Assembly: GCF_051521495.1 (NCBI RefSeq)
Contig: NZ_CP150355.1
Span: 6,386,001 to 6,450,000, forward strand
DNA: 64,000 nt
Reading direction: 5' to 3'
From: Sorangium sp051521495
GTDB taxonomy: Bacteria > Myxococcota_A > Polyangia > Polyangiales > Polyangiaceae
Numbering within the stretch: position 1 is the first letter of the stretch; each line of letters starts with the position of its first letter. The position numbers and the translations under genes are program-made. The notes under the pieces are model-generated. The model was not told where the DNA came from. It worked only from the letters and a program-made list of their open reading frames with translations, and did not search any database. Shown here in pieces: positions 43,259-55,959 of this stretch.

Positions 43259-43660
43259 CTGTAGAACCTCGATCGATATGGAAGCGCCCGTGCGCACGTT
43301 GTGCACGGCCTGCTCTAGAGGCGCCGGAGCGTAGCTCGTTCAGTGCTCGGCGCCAGAAGTGGGGGCGCAACCTAGGCGAAGATCCTGCCGGGGGTCAACC
43401 CCGCACGAGCAAGGCAACTCTGTAGAGAACAATTTTTGGGCCACCGCAGGGAAGGCGGCGCGCCCAGTCCAATCCCGTCGCCAGCCGTCCTCACCGGACG
43501 AGCTCGGTTGAGGCGCGGAGCCGAGATCCGCGTGCCTCACAGGCGCCGATTTCGTGGAATCTGCGGGAAAACGGTGAACGCCGCGGTGGGACGTCTCCTG
43601 GATTTGCCGCTCTGGCAGCGCTTCCAGGGGGTTCATGCGGGGTGCGTGCTACACGTGGCG
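43259..43660. other. 402-bp intergenic region with rpsP operon promoter
   Basis: Lies between the 60-residue-protein gene and rpsP (both minus strand). Contains the promoter candidate at 43370-43398 and otherwise nothing recognised. Confidence 0.5.
43370..43398 (-). promoter_or_regulatory. candidate sigma-70 promoter of rpsP operon
   Basis: On the minus strand, TTGACC (43398-43393) and CTAGGT (43375-43370) are separated by 17 bases. A leader of about 105 bases would reach ATG 43258. Confidence 0.5.
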
Positions 43661-43843
43661 TCAGCCTAGATCGAGGATGATGACGCCCCGGTTGGGATCG
43701 TCCTCTTCCGAGTCCGGAAGACGACGAGGTGCAGGGTAGCGTTCGATCGGCAGCTCGAGGCGCGGTCGAATTTCTTCTCTTCTGGACCGATCCTTCTCTT
43801 CTTCGCGCTGCCGTATTTGCTCGATGATGAACGGAGGAAGCAT
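43661..43843 (-). CDS. 60-residue small protein, function unknown
   Basis: ATG 43843 is preceded by an excellent GGAGGGG ribosome site (7-base spacing), and a promoter candidate lies 80 bases upstream, so this short frame is real. The protein starts LPPFIIEQIRQREEEKDR, a highly charged helix, then a Pro-rich stretch (RPRLELPIERYPAPRR) and ends with GVIILDL. I recall similar small proteins in other myxobacteria, but this needs a search. It is the gene before rpsP on the same strand. Confidence 0.75.
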   Translation of the reverse strand: MLPPFIIEQIRQREEEKDRSRREEIRPRLELPIERYPAPRRLPDSEEDDPNRGVIILDLG

Positions 43844-43925
43844 CGACTAACCCCTCCACCTCGTAGAGTGCTCGGCTGAATTGGTGGAACGAGGTCTGCG
43901 AGAAAGCACCCCGCTCTTAGAAGCG

Positions 43926-43953
43926 AATCTAGCAATGTGGGATGGCGGGTCAA
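43926..43953 (-). promoter_or_regulatory. candidate sigma-70 promoter for the 60-residue protein
   Basis: Minus strand TTGACC (43953-43948), 16-base spacer, TAGATT (43931-43926). It would give an approximately 75-base leader to ATG 43843. It lies directly before the plus-strand gene at 43979. Confidence 0.5.
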
Positions 43954-43978
43954 GGTTATCGGTCGGGCCGACAGTGGT

Positions 43979-45556
43979 ATGTTCGCGGCGCTCATGACGC
44001 GGCACAGCGCATGGTTTGCGCGCGCATCCTCATGGTCCCGCCCAAGCACTGGGTCAGGTTCAGCTTCGCGCTTCGGGTCCGGTTCCGACCGCGACCGGGA
44101 CGATCTGCGTCGGGCGGTGCGCTGGCGGGTCACATCCGGCTCCTGCCTGGCTGCGCTGGTCGCACTGATGGCGCTGCTTGCGCCCGCCCGAGCAGCGGGC
44201 GCTGCTTTCGACGTGAACGACCCGAGCTGGGAGGGTTGCTCGGAGCTCCTCGAGATCGCGCGCGCGGAGCTCGGGGTCGCGAGGGTTCACGCCGTCGCTG
44301 TGCTCGACTGGAGCCAGGTCGGCCCCGAGGACGGCATCCTCGTCCTCCACCCGCTGCAGGCGCTCGACGCTGACGAGGCGACCTCGTTCATGAAGGCCGG
44401 CGGGAGGCTCGCCGTCATCGACGATTTCGGCCGCGGCGACGACACGCTCCGGCGGTTCCAGATCGTGCGCATCCCGACGCCAGCCCGGCCGCTCGCCGCG
44501 CTCCGGAACCGTCCCTCCCTCGCCATCGCGGAGCCGGTCGCCGACACCGTCGGCGGCCACTCCGTCGGCAGGCACCCCGTCGTCAGCCACGTGGAGCGGC
44601 TCGTCACGAACCACGCGACCGGCCTCCGCCACCCGAACCTCTCGCCCGTGCTGCGGATCCGCGCCGTCGGCGAGCCGGACGTGATCCTCGCCGTCGCCGG
44701 GCAGGTCGGCAAGGGCCGGCTCTTCGCGATGGGCGACCCGTCCGCGCTGATGAACATGATGCTCAGGTACCCGGGCAACCGCGCCTTCGCCTCGGGCCTG
44801 ACCCGCTATCTGGTCGACGAGGACGGGGCGCAACCGCGCCGAGGACGGCTCCACATCGTCGCGAACCGGTTCGACGAAGAGAGCTCGTTCGGCGGCGAGA
44901 CGTCGCTTCGCAAGGACTTCGACGCGCAGGTCAAGGCGCTCGCGAGCGCCGTCGAGGACGCCCGCCGCGACGGGCTCCCGGGTGGCGCCCTCCTCGCGCT
45001 CGCGGCGCTCGCCGGCCTCGGCCTCGCGATCTGGACCGCGCGGGCCTCGGCGAGGCCCTATCGGAGCCCGCTCCCTCGGTACGCCCGTCCGACGCCGCTC
45101 GTCGCGCAGGGAGGCGCGGCCGGGCGCTTCGCTGTTCTCGCTGCCCCCTCGTCGCCGCGCGGGCTCGCGTTCCTCGAGCTGAAGAGCGCCCTGTTCGAGG
45201 CGCTTTCCTTGCGGTTCGGTCTGGAGGCGAACCCGGCGCAGGAGACGGTCGCGCGGCTCGTGGCCCGAGAGGGATCTCTTGACGAGCGAGCCCTCTCGGC
45301 ATTCAAGGAGGTTCTGGGCACCATGTACCGAGTCGAAGCGTCTGTCGTCGCCGGCAAGCCGGCGAACGTGTCCAGGCCAGCGCTCTTGCACGCCGCTGAC
45401 GTCGTGCGGAAGGTCCTCGCCGCCTGCGGCGCCGACGGCCGGAAGCCACCGCGCGGAGGTCACCCCGACGCCCCCTCCGACCCCCCTGCGACGGCGTCCC
45501 CGTCGCCAACAGACGCGAAGCTCGCAACACCACCCTCTGACAAAGGCGCTCGATGA
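43979..45556 (+). CDS. DUF4350 domain membrane protein
   Basis: 525 residues if ATG 43979 is used; other in-frame ATGs (43937 region, 43994) are possible and no ribosome site decides. A hydrophobic stretch near residue 55 (SCLAALVALMALLAPARAAGA) is signal- or anchor-like. The middle (about 90-270) has DUF4350-type features: GILVLHPLQALDADEA, AGGRLAVIDDFGRGDDTL, GRLFAMGDPSALMNMMLRYPGNRAF and a membrane segment (LLALAALAGLGLAIW, about 325-345). It overlaps moxR by four bases. DUF4350, MoxR and DUF58 genes recur together and are linked to metal insertion or membrane-complex assembly, function unproven. Confidence 0.83.
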   Translation: MFAALMTRHSAWFARASSWSRPSTGSGSASRFGSGSDRDRDDLRRAVRWRVTSGSCLAALVALMALLAPARAAGAAFDVNDPSWEGCSELLEIARAELGVARVHAVAVLDWSQVGPEDGILVLHPLQALDADEATSFMKAGGRLAVIDDFGRGDDTLRRFQIVRIPTPARPLAALRNRPSLAIAEPVADTVGGHSVGRHPVVSHVERLVTNHATGLRHPNLSPVLRIRAVGEPDVILAVAGQVGKGRLFAMGDPSALMNMMLRYPGNRAFASGLTRYLVDEDGAQPRRGRLHIVANRFDEESSFGGETSLRKDFDAQVKALASAVEDARRDGLPGGALLALAALAGLGLAIWTARASARPYRSPLPRYARPTPLVAQGGAAGRFAVLAAPSSPRGLAFLELKSALFEALSLRFGLEANPAQETVARLVAREGSLDERALSAFKEVLGTMYRVEASVVAGKPANVSRPALLHAADVVRKVLAACGADGRKPPRGGHPDAPSDPPATASPSPTDAKLATPPSDKGAR

Positions 45557-46530
45557 ACCAGGTTCAGGCCGTCGCCGTCGACGAAATCTCCGCTGCCAAG
45601 GAGCGGATCGAGGCGGTCCGGCGGGAGATCACGCGCGTTTACATCGGATCGTCGCGCGCGATCGATCTGATGCTCACCGCCTTGCTCGCGCAGGGGCACG
45701 TGCTGCTCGAGGGCGTCCCCGGCGTCGCGAAGACCACGCTGGTCAAGGCGTTCGCGGCCGCGCTGGGCGCGTCGGTCCGGCGGATCCAGTTCACGCCCGA
45801 CCTCCTGCCCGCCGACATCACGGGGACGTATGTCCTCTCGCCCAAGGAGGGAACCTTCACGCTCCGCCCCGGTCCGATTTTCGCGAACCTCGTGCTCGCC
45901 GACGAGATCAACCGCGCCCCGGCGAAGACCCAGTCGGCCCTCCTCGAGGCGATGCAGGAGCGGCAGGTGACGATCGAGGGCGATCGCTTCGAGCTGCCGT
46001 CGCCCTTCATGGTGCTGGCGACGCAGAACCCGATCGATCTCGAGGGCACCTACCCGCTGCCGGAGGCGCAGATCGACAGGTTCCTCATCCGCGTGAGCCT
46101 CGGCTACCCGCAGCACAAGGACGAGGTGGCGATGCTCCGCGCGCACAACGTCGAGCCGCCGCGGGCGCGAGCGACGCTCTCCGTCCAGGATCTCCTGATG
46201 CTGCAGGGGGTCGCGCGAAGGATCCACGTCGAGGAGGATCTGTACGAGTACGCGGTGAACCTCACGGCGTTCACGCGGACGCACCCTCGCGTGCTGCTCG
46301 GCGCGTCGCCGCGCGCCACGCTCGCGCTGATCCAGGCGGCCAAGGCGGCGGCGGTGATCGGCGGGCGCCCGTTCGTCACGCCGGACGACGTGCGCGGCAT
46401 GGCACAAGCGACGCTGGCCCACCGCCTGGTGCTGGTCCCCGAGGCCGACGTGGACCCAAAGGCGCGCGACACGATCGTCGACGAGGCGGTTCAGCGCGTG
46501 GGTTACCGGCGCGCGGCGCGGCCGGCGTAG
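45553..46530 (+). CDS. MoxR-family AAA+ ATPase
   Basis: 325 residues; ATG 45553 overlaps the DUF4350 stop. AAA+ features: Walker A GVPGVAKT, Walker B LVLADEINRAPAKTQSALLEAMQE, sensor 1 VLATQNPIDLEGTYPLPEAQIDR. The C-terminal helical domain contains LGASPRATLALIQAAKA and FVTPDDVRGMAQATLAHRL. MoxR proteins act as chaperone-like ATPases for partner complexes. Here it should act with the flanking DUF4350 and DUF58 proteins. Confidence 0.93.
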   Translation: MNQVQAVAVDEISAAKERIEAVRREITRVYIGSSRAIDLMLTALLAQGHVLLEGVPGVAKTTLVKAFAAALGASVRRIQFTPDLLPADITGTYVLSPKEGTFTLRPGPIFANLVLADEINRAPAKTQSALLEAMQERQVTIEGDRFELPSPFMVLATQNPIDLEGTYPLPEAQIDRFLIRVSLGYPQHKDEVAMLRAHNVEPPRARATLSVQDLLMLQGVARRIHVEEDLYEYAVNLTAFTRTHPRVLLGASPRATLALIQAAKAAAVIGGRPFVTPDDVRGMAQATLAHRLVLVPEADVDPKARDTIVDEAVQRVGYRRAARPA

Positions 46531-46536
46531 CTCTGT

Positions 46537-48207
46537 ATGCAGCTCTACCCCACGCGTACCGCTGCCCATCTGGCCATCGCCGGCGTCGCGGTCATGGGCG
46601 CCGGGCTCATCGCGCGCGAGCCCGCGATCGTCGGCTGGGGCGGGGCGATCCTGGTCGCGATCGCGCTCGCCCGTGCCGTCACGCTGGTGTCGGTGGCGCG
46701 CATCCGCGCGGCCGGGTTCGAGATGCTCTGGGGCGGCTCTCGGCGGGTCCTCCGCTCCGCACGCGGGGGCACCGTGGAGATCGAGGCCGAGGTGCGGAAT
46801 CGCGACACCCTCGCGGCTCGCTACGTCAAGCTGCGCACGATCGCCTCGTCGCAGCTCGACGTGCGCATCGAGCCCAACCGCGGCGAGGTCTCCGCCTCGG
46901 GGCGGCTCAAGGTGAAGGTCATCGTGCGGACGCCGCGCGTCGGCCAGCACGGGCTCCACGGGCTCGCGCTCGAGGTGCACGGCGCCCCGGGCCTGTTCGA
47001 GGTACCCCTGACCTTCGCGAACCCCTACGGCATCGAGGTGCTCCCGCGGCCCTTCATGGCATACCTGACGCAGCCCCGCGGAGGACGGAGTCACCTCCTC
47101 GCTGCCTCTGGCAAGCCCGGGCGCGTACGCGGCGAAGGAGACGACCTGCGCGAGCTGCGAGAGCACCAGCCGGGGGACCCGTTCCGGAAGATCGCGTGGA
47201 AGGCGAGCGCACGCCGGGGCACACTGCTCGTCCGGGAGTTCGAGCGCGAGGAGCGGGATGTGGTCTGGATCCTCGTCGACGCGGCCGTGGATCTCTGGGC
47301 GGGCCCGCTCGGCCGCGCTCCGCTCGACCTCATGATCGACGAGGCTTCGACCATCGCGACGAGGCACCTCGGGCGAGGCGATCGCGTCGGGCTCATCATC
47401 CTCGCGCCCGGGCCGCGCGTGACGATCGCGCCCGATCACGGCCCAGGGCATGGGCAGAAGATCGCGCACGCGCTCACCGTCGGGTGCGGCACGTATGACG
47501 CGGATCGGAGCGAGCTCGACGAGTCGGACGTCGCTGCGCGCGTCATCGAGCACCTCAGGCCGCTCGACGCGCGCGGTCTCGACGACCTGCGCCGCGGCGA
47601 TCTCGATCGGTTGGCCGCTCGCGCGGAGTCGATGCGCGCGCGTGCGCCGTTCTCGGCGCCGGCGCCGCTCGGGCGCTCGCAGCGCGAACGCACGCTGCGC
47701 CGCTACCTCGCGAGCTACGGCATCGAGTCGCCTGCGCGCACCGAGACGGATCGGCGCGATCCCGCTGTGGCCGTCGCGGAGTCGCTCGCGCACATCGCAC
47801 GCACCAAGCCGCGCGCGAGCATCGTCTATATCCTCGCAGCGCCCCCCGCCGACGCGCAGCTGAGCCAGCTCTCGGAGGCCGTGCGACGGCTCTCGCGGAA
47901 GGCTGTCCACGTGGTGTGGACGCTCCCGGACCTCGAGCCAGGGCTCGGTCCTCCCTGGGAGGCGCCGCGGCCGCAGGAGAGCGATGTCGACGAGGGGCAA
48001 AGGGGCCACACGCCGGCAGACAAGGCCTTCCAGGAGCTCGCACCGATCGCGGCCGAGGCGGTGCTCATCCGCGCGCGGGTGGCGCATACCCGCCGCGAAG
48101 CGGCGCTCCGCAAGGCCGGAGTGCGCGTGGTGCGGCTTCGCGCGGCGGCCGCGCCGAGCAGAGCCGCAGACGCCTCCCACGACGGGGCGCACCCAAGGCA
48201 GATCTGA
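46537..48207 (+). CDS. DUF58 domain (vWA-like) membrane protein
   Basis: 556 residues, ATG 46537. Two N-terminal membrane segments (HLAIAGVAVMGAGLIA and AILVAIALARAVTLVS) are followed by the DUF58 region: GDDLRELREHQPGDPFRKI and WKASARRGTLLVREFEREE, then VVWILVDAAVDLW, which begins a vWA-like fold with the metal-site-like DAAVD. The C-terminal third is more divergent. It starts 6 bp after the moxR stop. DUF58 proteins are the usual partners of MoxR ATPases. Confidence 0.9.
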   Translation: MQLYPTRTAAHLAIAGVAVMGAGLIAREPAIVGWGGAILVAIALARAVTLVSVARIRAAGFEMLWGGSRRVLRSARGGTVEIEAEVRNRDTLAARYVKLRTIASSQLDVRIEPNRGEVSASGRLKVKVIVRTPRVGQHGLHGLALEVHGAPGLFEVPLTFANPYGIEVLPRPFMAYLTQPRGGRSHLLAASGKPGRVRGEGDDLRELREHQPGDPFRKIAWKASARRGTLLVREFEREERDVVWILVDAAVDLWAGPLGRAPLDLMIDEASTIATRHLGRGDRVGLIILAPGPRVTIAPDHGPGHGQKIAHALTVGCGTYDADRSELDESDVAARVIEHLRPLDARGLDDLRRGDLDRLAARAESMRARAPFSAPAPLGRSQRERTLRRYLASYGIESPARTETDRRDPAVAVAESLAHIARTKPRASIVYILAAPPADAQLSQLSEAVRRLSRKAVHVVWTLPDLEPGLGPPWEAPRPQESDVDEGQRGHTPADKAFQELAPIAAEAVLIRARVAHTRREAALRKAGVRVVRLRAAAAPSRAADASHDGAHPRQI

Positions 48208-48216
48208 GGACGGGCG

Positions 48217-49056
48217 ATGTCCATCGCAGAGCTCTTGCGTACACGCGGCCTCTCCCCGAAGAAGGGGTTCGGGCAAAACTTCCTCGTCGACGTCGATGCG
48301 GCGCGCCGGATCGCCGAGGCGGCCACCGCGACGACGGGCGGCGCCGTGCTCGAGATCGGGGCAGGGCTCGGCGCGCTCACGCGGCCGCTCCTCGATCGCG
48401 CCGCGCACGTCGTCGCCATCGAGCGCGACCGTGACCTCGTCCCGATCCTCCGCGAGCAGCTCGCTGGACCGCTCGGGGAAGGCCGTCTGACGCTGCTCGA
48501 GGCCGACGCCGCGCAGGTCGACTGGCTCGGCTCGCTCTCCGGCCACGCGCGCCCGCACGCCGTGGCGGGCAACCTCCCGTACCACATCACCGGCCGGCTG
48601 CTCGAGCAGGCGACCACCGTCGCGCATCAGATCGATCGCGCGGTGTTCATGGTGCAGCTGGAGGTGGCGGAGCGCCTCGTCGCCGCCCCCGGCAGCGGCG
48701 ACTACGGCGCGCTCTCGGTCTTCGTGCAGGCCGCGTTCGACGTACGCCGCCTCCTCATCGCGCGCGCCGGCGCGTTCTACCCCAGGCCCGAGGTCGACTC
48801 GGCCGTCGTCGTGCTGACGCCGTGGCGCCCGCGGCGCGCCGAGGAGACGGACGCCTTCCGCGCCGCCGTGCGCGCGGCGTTCTCGGCCCGCCGCAAGACG
48901 CTCCGGAACGCCTGGAAGAACCTCTATGGCTGGTCCTCCCAGGAGCTCGATCGTCACGCGAAGGACGCCGGCATCTCGCTCGATGCGCGCGGCGAGACGC
49001 TCAGCGTCGAGGCGTTTGCGCGGATCGCCGCCGCGAGAGACGCGAGAGACTGCTGA
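48217..49056 (+). CDS. rsmA: 16S rRNA dimethyladenosine transferase RsmA (KsgA)
   Basis: 279 residues, ATG 48217. GLSPKKGFGQNFLVDVDAAR, SAM motif VLEIGAGLGALTRPLL, catalytic NLPYHITGRLLEQ, and the C-terminal helical region FSARRKTLRNAWKNLYGW are diagnostic. It dimethylates A1518 and A1519 of 16S rRNA. It follows the DUF58 gene by 9 bp and precedes atpD by 240 bp. Confidence 0.95.
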   Translation: MSIAELLRTRGLSPKKGFGQNFLVDVDAARRIAEAATATTGGAVLEIGAGLGALTRPLLDRAAHVVAIERDRDLVPILREQLAGPLGEGRLTLLEADAAQVDWLGSLSGHARPHAVAGNLPYHITGRLLEQATTVAHQIDRAVFMVQLEVAERLVAAPGSGDYGALSVFVQAAFDVRRLLIARAGAFYPRPEVDSAVVVLTPWRPRRAEETDAFRAAVRAAFSARRKTLRNAWKNLYGWSSQELDRHAKDAGISLDARGETLSVEAFARIAAARDARDC

Positions 49057-49220
49057 GCGCCCGTCGTACGAGCGCCTCCTCGCCGGACCCGACAGCGACC
49101 GCGAATGGACATCGCGCCCCGACGTCGCGCGCGGAGTTCAGGCCCCGAAAGACTTGGCCATGTCGCGCGCGTGCGCCGCGGAGCGGCGGCCAAAAATCCC
49201 GCAGAATTTCTGGTAGACGG

Positions 49221-49251
49221 CACTAGTCGGACGCGCAGGTCCGTGCTAGTG
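49221..49251. promoter_or_regulatory. imperfect hairpin in the atpD leader
   Basis: Arms CACTAGTCGGAC (49221-49232) and GTCCGTGCTAGTG (49239-49251) pair with one bulge, 45 bases before atpD. It may lie in the 5' leader; no -35/-10 was recognised in 49057-49296. Confidence 0.35.
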
Positions 49252-49296
49252 GGCCCCGCGACTCGTCAAAGCACGTACGAGGAGGACTCCCGCTCC

Positions 49297-50721
<1,425 letters not shown>

Positions 50722-50728
50722 CGCAGCC

Positions 50729-51286
50729 ATGGCCGACACAATCCTCCTCGAGATCGTGACGCCGACCGGTGTCGCGTTGCGCGAGCAGGTCACGGACGTG
50801 ACCGCGCCGAGCGTCGCCGGCGAGTTCGGCGTGCTCCCGGGTCACCTCCCGCTGCTCGCCGCCCTCCGGACCGGCCTCGTGACCTACCACCAGAACGGCC
50901 AGGAGCACCGCTTGGCCGTCCATCATGGCTTCGTCGAGGTCGCCAAAGACACCGCGCTGCTCCTCACCGAGCGCTTCGCGGTGAAGGACGACGTCGATGT
51001 CGTGAGGGTACGCCTCCGGCTCAAGGAGGTCGACACCGAGCTCGACCACTGGCAAGGCGACCTGACTGATCCGCGGCGCCGGGCGCTCATCGAAGAGGAG
51101 CAATGGCTCGCGACCGAGCTCGAGCTCATCGGCGATCCGCCCCCTCCGATGGTCCGCGAAGACACGCGGTTCCTGGCCGAGCACGCCGAGGCGCCGCCGG
51201 TCGACGAGATGGTCGAGGCTTCCCAGCCCGATGAGAGCCTCACGGATCACAAGAAGCCCGGCTCTCCGTTCCCCGATCCGAAGTGA
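50729..51286 (+). CDS. atpC: F0F1 ATP synthase subunit epsilon
   Basis: 185 residues, ATG 50729, 7 bp after atpD. The N-terminal beta-sandwich (ILLEIVTPTGVALREQVTDVTAPSVAGEFGVLPGHLPLLAAL) is intact and is followed by HHGFVEVAKDTALLL. The C-terminus is about 40 residues longer than typical epsilon subunits (about 135-140), ending in an acidic/Pro-rich tail. Its job is coupling and inhibition of the rotor. The 199-bp gap to dnaG holds nothing recognised. Confidence 0.95.
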   Translation: MADTILLEIVTPTGVALREQVTDVTAPSVAGEFGVLPGHLPLLAALRTGLVTYHQNGQEHRLAVHHGFVEVAKDTALLLTERFAVKDDVDVVRVRLRLKEVDTELDHWQGDLTDPRRRALIEEEQWLATELELIGDPPPPMVREDTRFLAEHAEAPPVDEMVEASQPDESLTDHKKPGSPFPDPK

Positions 51287-51485
51287 CGTACCTGGCGGCT
51301 ACCGCCTTGCACGTGCGGCCGCCGCACAGGACACTGATCTCCACACCGGCCGCGAGGGACTGGGGGGTCTCCCGCTTCGCGAGCTGCCCGCACCGTCGAG
51401 GCGCTGGCGCCGACGCCGCCACGCCGTCTGAGTCCACCCGTGATGATCCGCGGGCCCCGCACGCACGGAGCCCCCAAGGCAGCCC

Positions 51486-53435
51486 ATGATCTCTCCGGAG
51501 ACGATCGCGCTCGTGAAAGAGCGCACGGATCTCGTAGCGCTCATCGGGGAAAGCGTGCGCCTCACGCGCCGAGGGCACTCCTTCACCGGGCTTTGCCCCT
51601 TCCACAAGGAGAAGACGCCCAGCTTCCACGTGAACCCGAACCGAGGGTTCTACCACTGCTTCGGCTGCAAAGAGACCGGCAGCGCCATCGACTTCGTGAT
51701 GAAGCTCGAGGGCCGGACGTTCGCCGAGGCGGTGCGCGCGCTCGCCGAGCGCGCCGGCATCGAAGTGGCGGAGTCGCTGACCGAAGCCGAGCGGCGCGAG
51801 GCACAGGCGGTACGCAGGTCCAAGGACGATCTCTACGCCGTCAACCACCTCGCCGCGACGTTCTTCGAGCACAGCCTCCGCGGAGGGCCGGGCAGCGGTC
51901 CTCACCCGCTCGCGCGCTACGCTCACGACGAGCTCCAGCGGCGCGGCCTGCCCCTCCGCGACGGCGATGGATCCACCGATTCGATCGCCGATGCCCTCCA
52001 GGCGTTCCGGATCGGCTACGCCCCGTTCGGCTGGGACGGGCTCGCCACCTACCTGCGACAGCAAGGTGTCTCCCCGGTCCTCGCGGAGCGGGTCGGGCTC
52101 CTCGTACCGCGCTCGTCGGGGAGCGGACATTACGATCGCTTCCGGCATCGGCTCATGTTCGCCGTGACCGACGTGATGGGCCGGGTGATCGCGTTCAGCG
52201 GACGCGCGCTGCCCGATCCCAGCCCCGCTGAGCTGTCGTCGCTCGGCCTCACCGGCCCCGCGCCGCAGGCCGACGGCGCGCCGGCGAAGTACATCAACAG
52301 CCCCGAGTCGCCGATCTACACGAAGGGAGAGCACCTCTTCGGGCTGTACCAGGCGCGCCAGGCGATCCGGCAGCGCGGCGAGGCGATCCTCGTGGAAGGC
52401 AACTTCGATGTCGTCGCGCTCCATGCGCGCGGCATCGGCCACGCGATCGCTCCGCTCGGGACCGCGTTCACGCCCGGCCAGGCGAAGCTCATCAAGCGCT
52501 TCGCTCCCGCGGTCATCCTGCTGTTCGACGGCGACGCGGCCGGCAAGAAGGCGACGCGCGCGGCGCGCGCCCCGTGCCGCGAGGCAGGGCTCAGCGCGCG
52601 CGTCGCCGTGCTGCCTTCCGGTGCCGATCCCGATGATCTCGCGCGCAAGCACGGCCCAGAGGCGGTCGCTCGCATCGTCAAAGCGGCGCGCGGCCTGCTC
52701 GAGCACCTCATCGACGAGGCGCTCGACGGCGACAGCTTCGGAGGTTCGTCGCTGCCCGAGCAGCTCGCCCGCGTGCGCGCCGTGACCGCGCTGCTCGCCG
52801 AGGAAGACGACCCGAACCTCCGGATGATGGCGAAGCTGTATGCCGATCGACTCTCCTCGAAGCTCGTGATCGGCGGCCGCTCCCCCGACGACCTTCGGCA
52901 GCTGGAGCGCGTCGTCGAGGAGTCCCTCTCCCGCCCGCGGAACCAGCCGATCCGCGAGGTGACCCCCTCCGGACAGACGACCGAGACGTGGGAGCGCGCG
53001 CGCTCACGCGCACAAAATCACGAGGTGAGCCTCGAGATCCTGGGCTCAATCCTCGATTTTCCCGAGCTTCTGGCCGACGACGAGCTGCAGACAGCGCTGG
53101 AATGCCTCGAAGGGGACGTCGCCCTGGCGATTGTTGCGGCGCGTCAAAATTTCACTTTTGAAATGGGCCTTGCCGCCAGCGAATTTCTTGCGCAAGTCCC
53201 GGCTCCGATCCATTCATTCGCGGCTGGACGGCTGGTCTCGCCTGTCTTCGAAGCGGCCTCAACGGCCAAGGCGACGCTCTTGGAGAATTCACAAAAGTTG
53301 AGCAGGCAAGCGCTAGCGCGACAAAAAGCAGCCGTCGTGAGCCAGCTCCAGAAAAGCGCGGCCGACGCTGATGCTGAAAACGCTTTGCTACGTGACCTAT
53401 TCCAGCGAAGAGCGGGGGGGCTCGGTCTTCCTTGA
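51486..53435 (+). CDS. dnaG: DNA primase DnaG
   Basis: 649 residues, ATG 51486. The CHC2 zinc finger is C37, H40, C58, C61 within LCPFHKEKTPSF and FYHCFGCKETGSA. The RNA polymerase core has EAILVEGNFDVVALHARG (TOPRIM glutamate) and VILLFDGDAAGKKA (metal aspartates). The C-terminal helicase-binding region is helical. It synthesises primers for replication. It lies just before rpoD, the usual macromolecular-synthesis arrangement but without rpsU upstream. Confidence 0.96.
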   Translation: MISPETIALVKERTDLVALIGESVRLTRRGHSFTGLCPFHKEKTPSFHVNPNRGFYHCFGCKETGSAIDFVMKLEGRTFAEAVRALAERAGIEVAESLTEAERREAQAVRRSKDDLYAVNHLAATFFEHSLRGGPGSGPHPLARYAHDELQRRGLPLRDGDGSTDSIADALQAFRIGYAPFGWDGLATYLRQQGVSPVLAERVGLLVPRSSGSGHYDRFRHRLMFAVTDVMGRVIAFSGRALPDPSPAELSSLGLTGPAPQADGAPAKYINSPESPIYTKGEHLFGLYQARQAIRQRGEAILVEGNFDVVALHARGIGHAIAPLGTAFTPGQAKLIKRFAPAVILLFDGDAAGKKATRAARAPCREAGLSARVAVLPSGADPDDLARKHGPEAVARIVKAARGLLEHLIDEALDGDSFGGSSLPEQLARVRAVTALLAEEDDPNLRMMAKLYADRLSSKLVIGGRSPDDLRQLERVVEESLSRPRNQPIREVTPSGQTTETWERARSRAQNHEVSLEILGSILDFPELLADDELQTALECLEGDVALAIVAARQNFTFEMGLAASEFLAQVPAPIHSFAAGRLVSPVFEAASTAKATLLENSQKLSRQALARQKAAVVSQLQKSAADADAENALLRDLFQRRAGGLGLP

Positions 53436-53553
53436 TGCGTTCCGGGTCGCCTCGCCGTGGCGGCCCGACGTGCGTGATCCCTAGAGTTTGTCGGAGTCAT
53501 TGGGTGTCTTGTCGGTCGCGGCGAGCTGATCGCCGTAAGTGGAGCATGAGGTA

Positions 53554-55473
<1,920 letters not shown>

Positions 55474-55476
55474 TCC

Positions 55477-55911
55477 GTGAGCTGGCCTGCTCGCCAACCG
55501 AAGGCAGCTCCCACGCGCAGGCCGCGCCGCTGGCCTCTCTCTGGCCAATGGCGCGCTCGCGCGGGCAGGCGTTCGCTGGGCGGGCAGCGCGCCGCCGTGG
55601 CCCTCCTCGCGCTCGCGGGCGCGCTCCTCGGCGGCGGCTGCAACAAGACCATGTCCGAGGACGACTGCCGCGCGATCGGCGAGGTCATGCGCACCGCCTG
55701 GACAGCGGAGGCGAAGCGGGTGGGATCCACCGATCCAGGGACCTCGGGGAAAGCGTCGGTGGTGATCAAGAGCGAGGGCGAGAGGCTCTCTTCGGAGTGG
55801 ACGTCCGACTGCAAGCGGGAGCTCGCCGGGAGCGAGGTGGACCCGGGCGAGATCGGCTGCCTCACGCGCGCGAAGACGCTCGAAGACATCCGCCGGTGCG
55901 CCACCCCCTGA
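55477..55911 (+). CDS. small lipoprotein of unknown function
   Basis: 144 residues from GTG 55477, 3 bp after rpoD. An Arg/Pro-rich N-region of about 38 residues precedes the hydrophobic core AAVALLALAGALLGGGC, ending in a lipobox cysteine. The mature part is a short globular domain with four cysteines (EDDCRAIG, TSDCKRE, EIGCLTR, IRRCATP). A later start would shorten the basic region. No family is recognised. Co-transcription with rpoD is likely from the spacing. Confidence 0.7.
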   Translation: MSWPARQPKAAPTRRPRRWPLSGQWRARAGRRSLGGQRAAVALLALAGALLGGGCNKTMSEDDCRAIGEVMRTAWTAEAKRVGSTDPGTSGKASVVIKSEGERLSSEWTSDCKRELAGSEVDPGEIGCLTRAKTLEDIRRCATP

Positions 55912-55959
55912 ACGCCTGCGAGCACGGCCTAGGGACGGGCACGGCGCCCCGCGACGATT

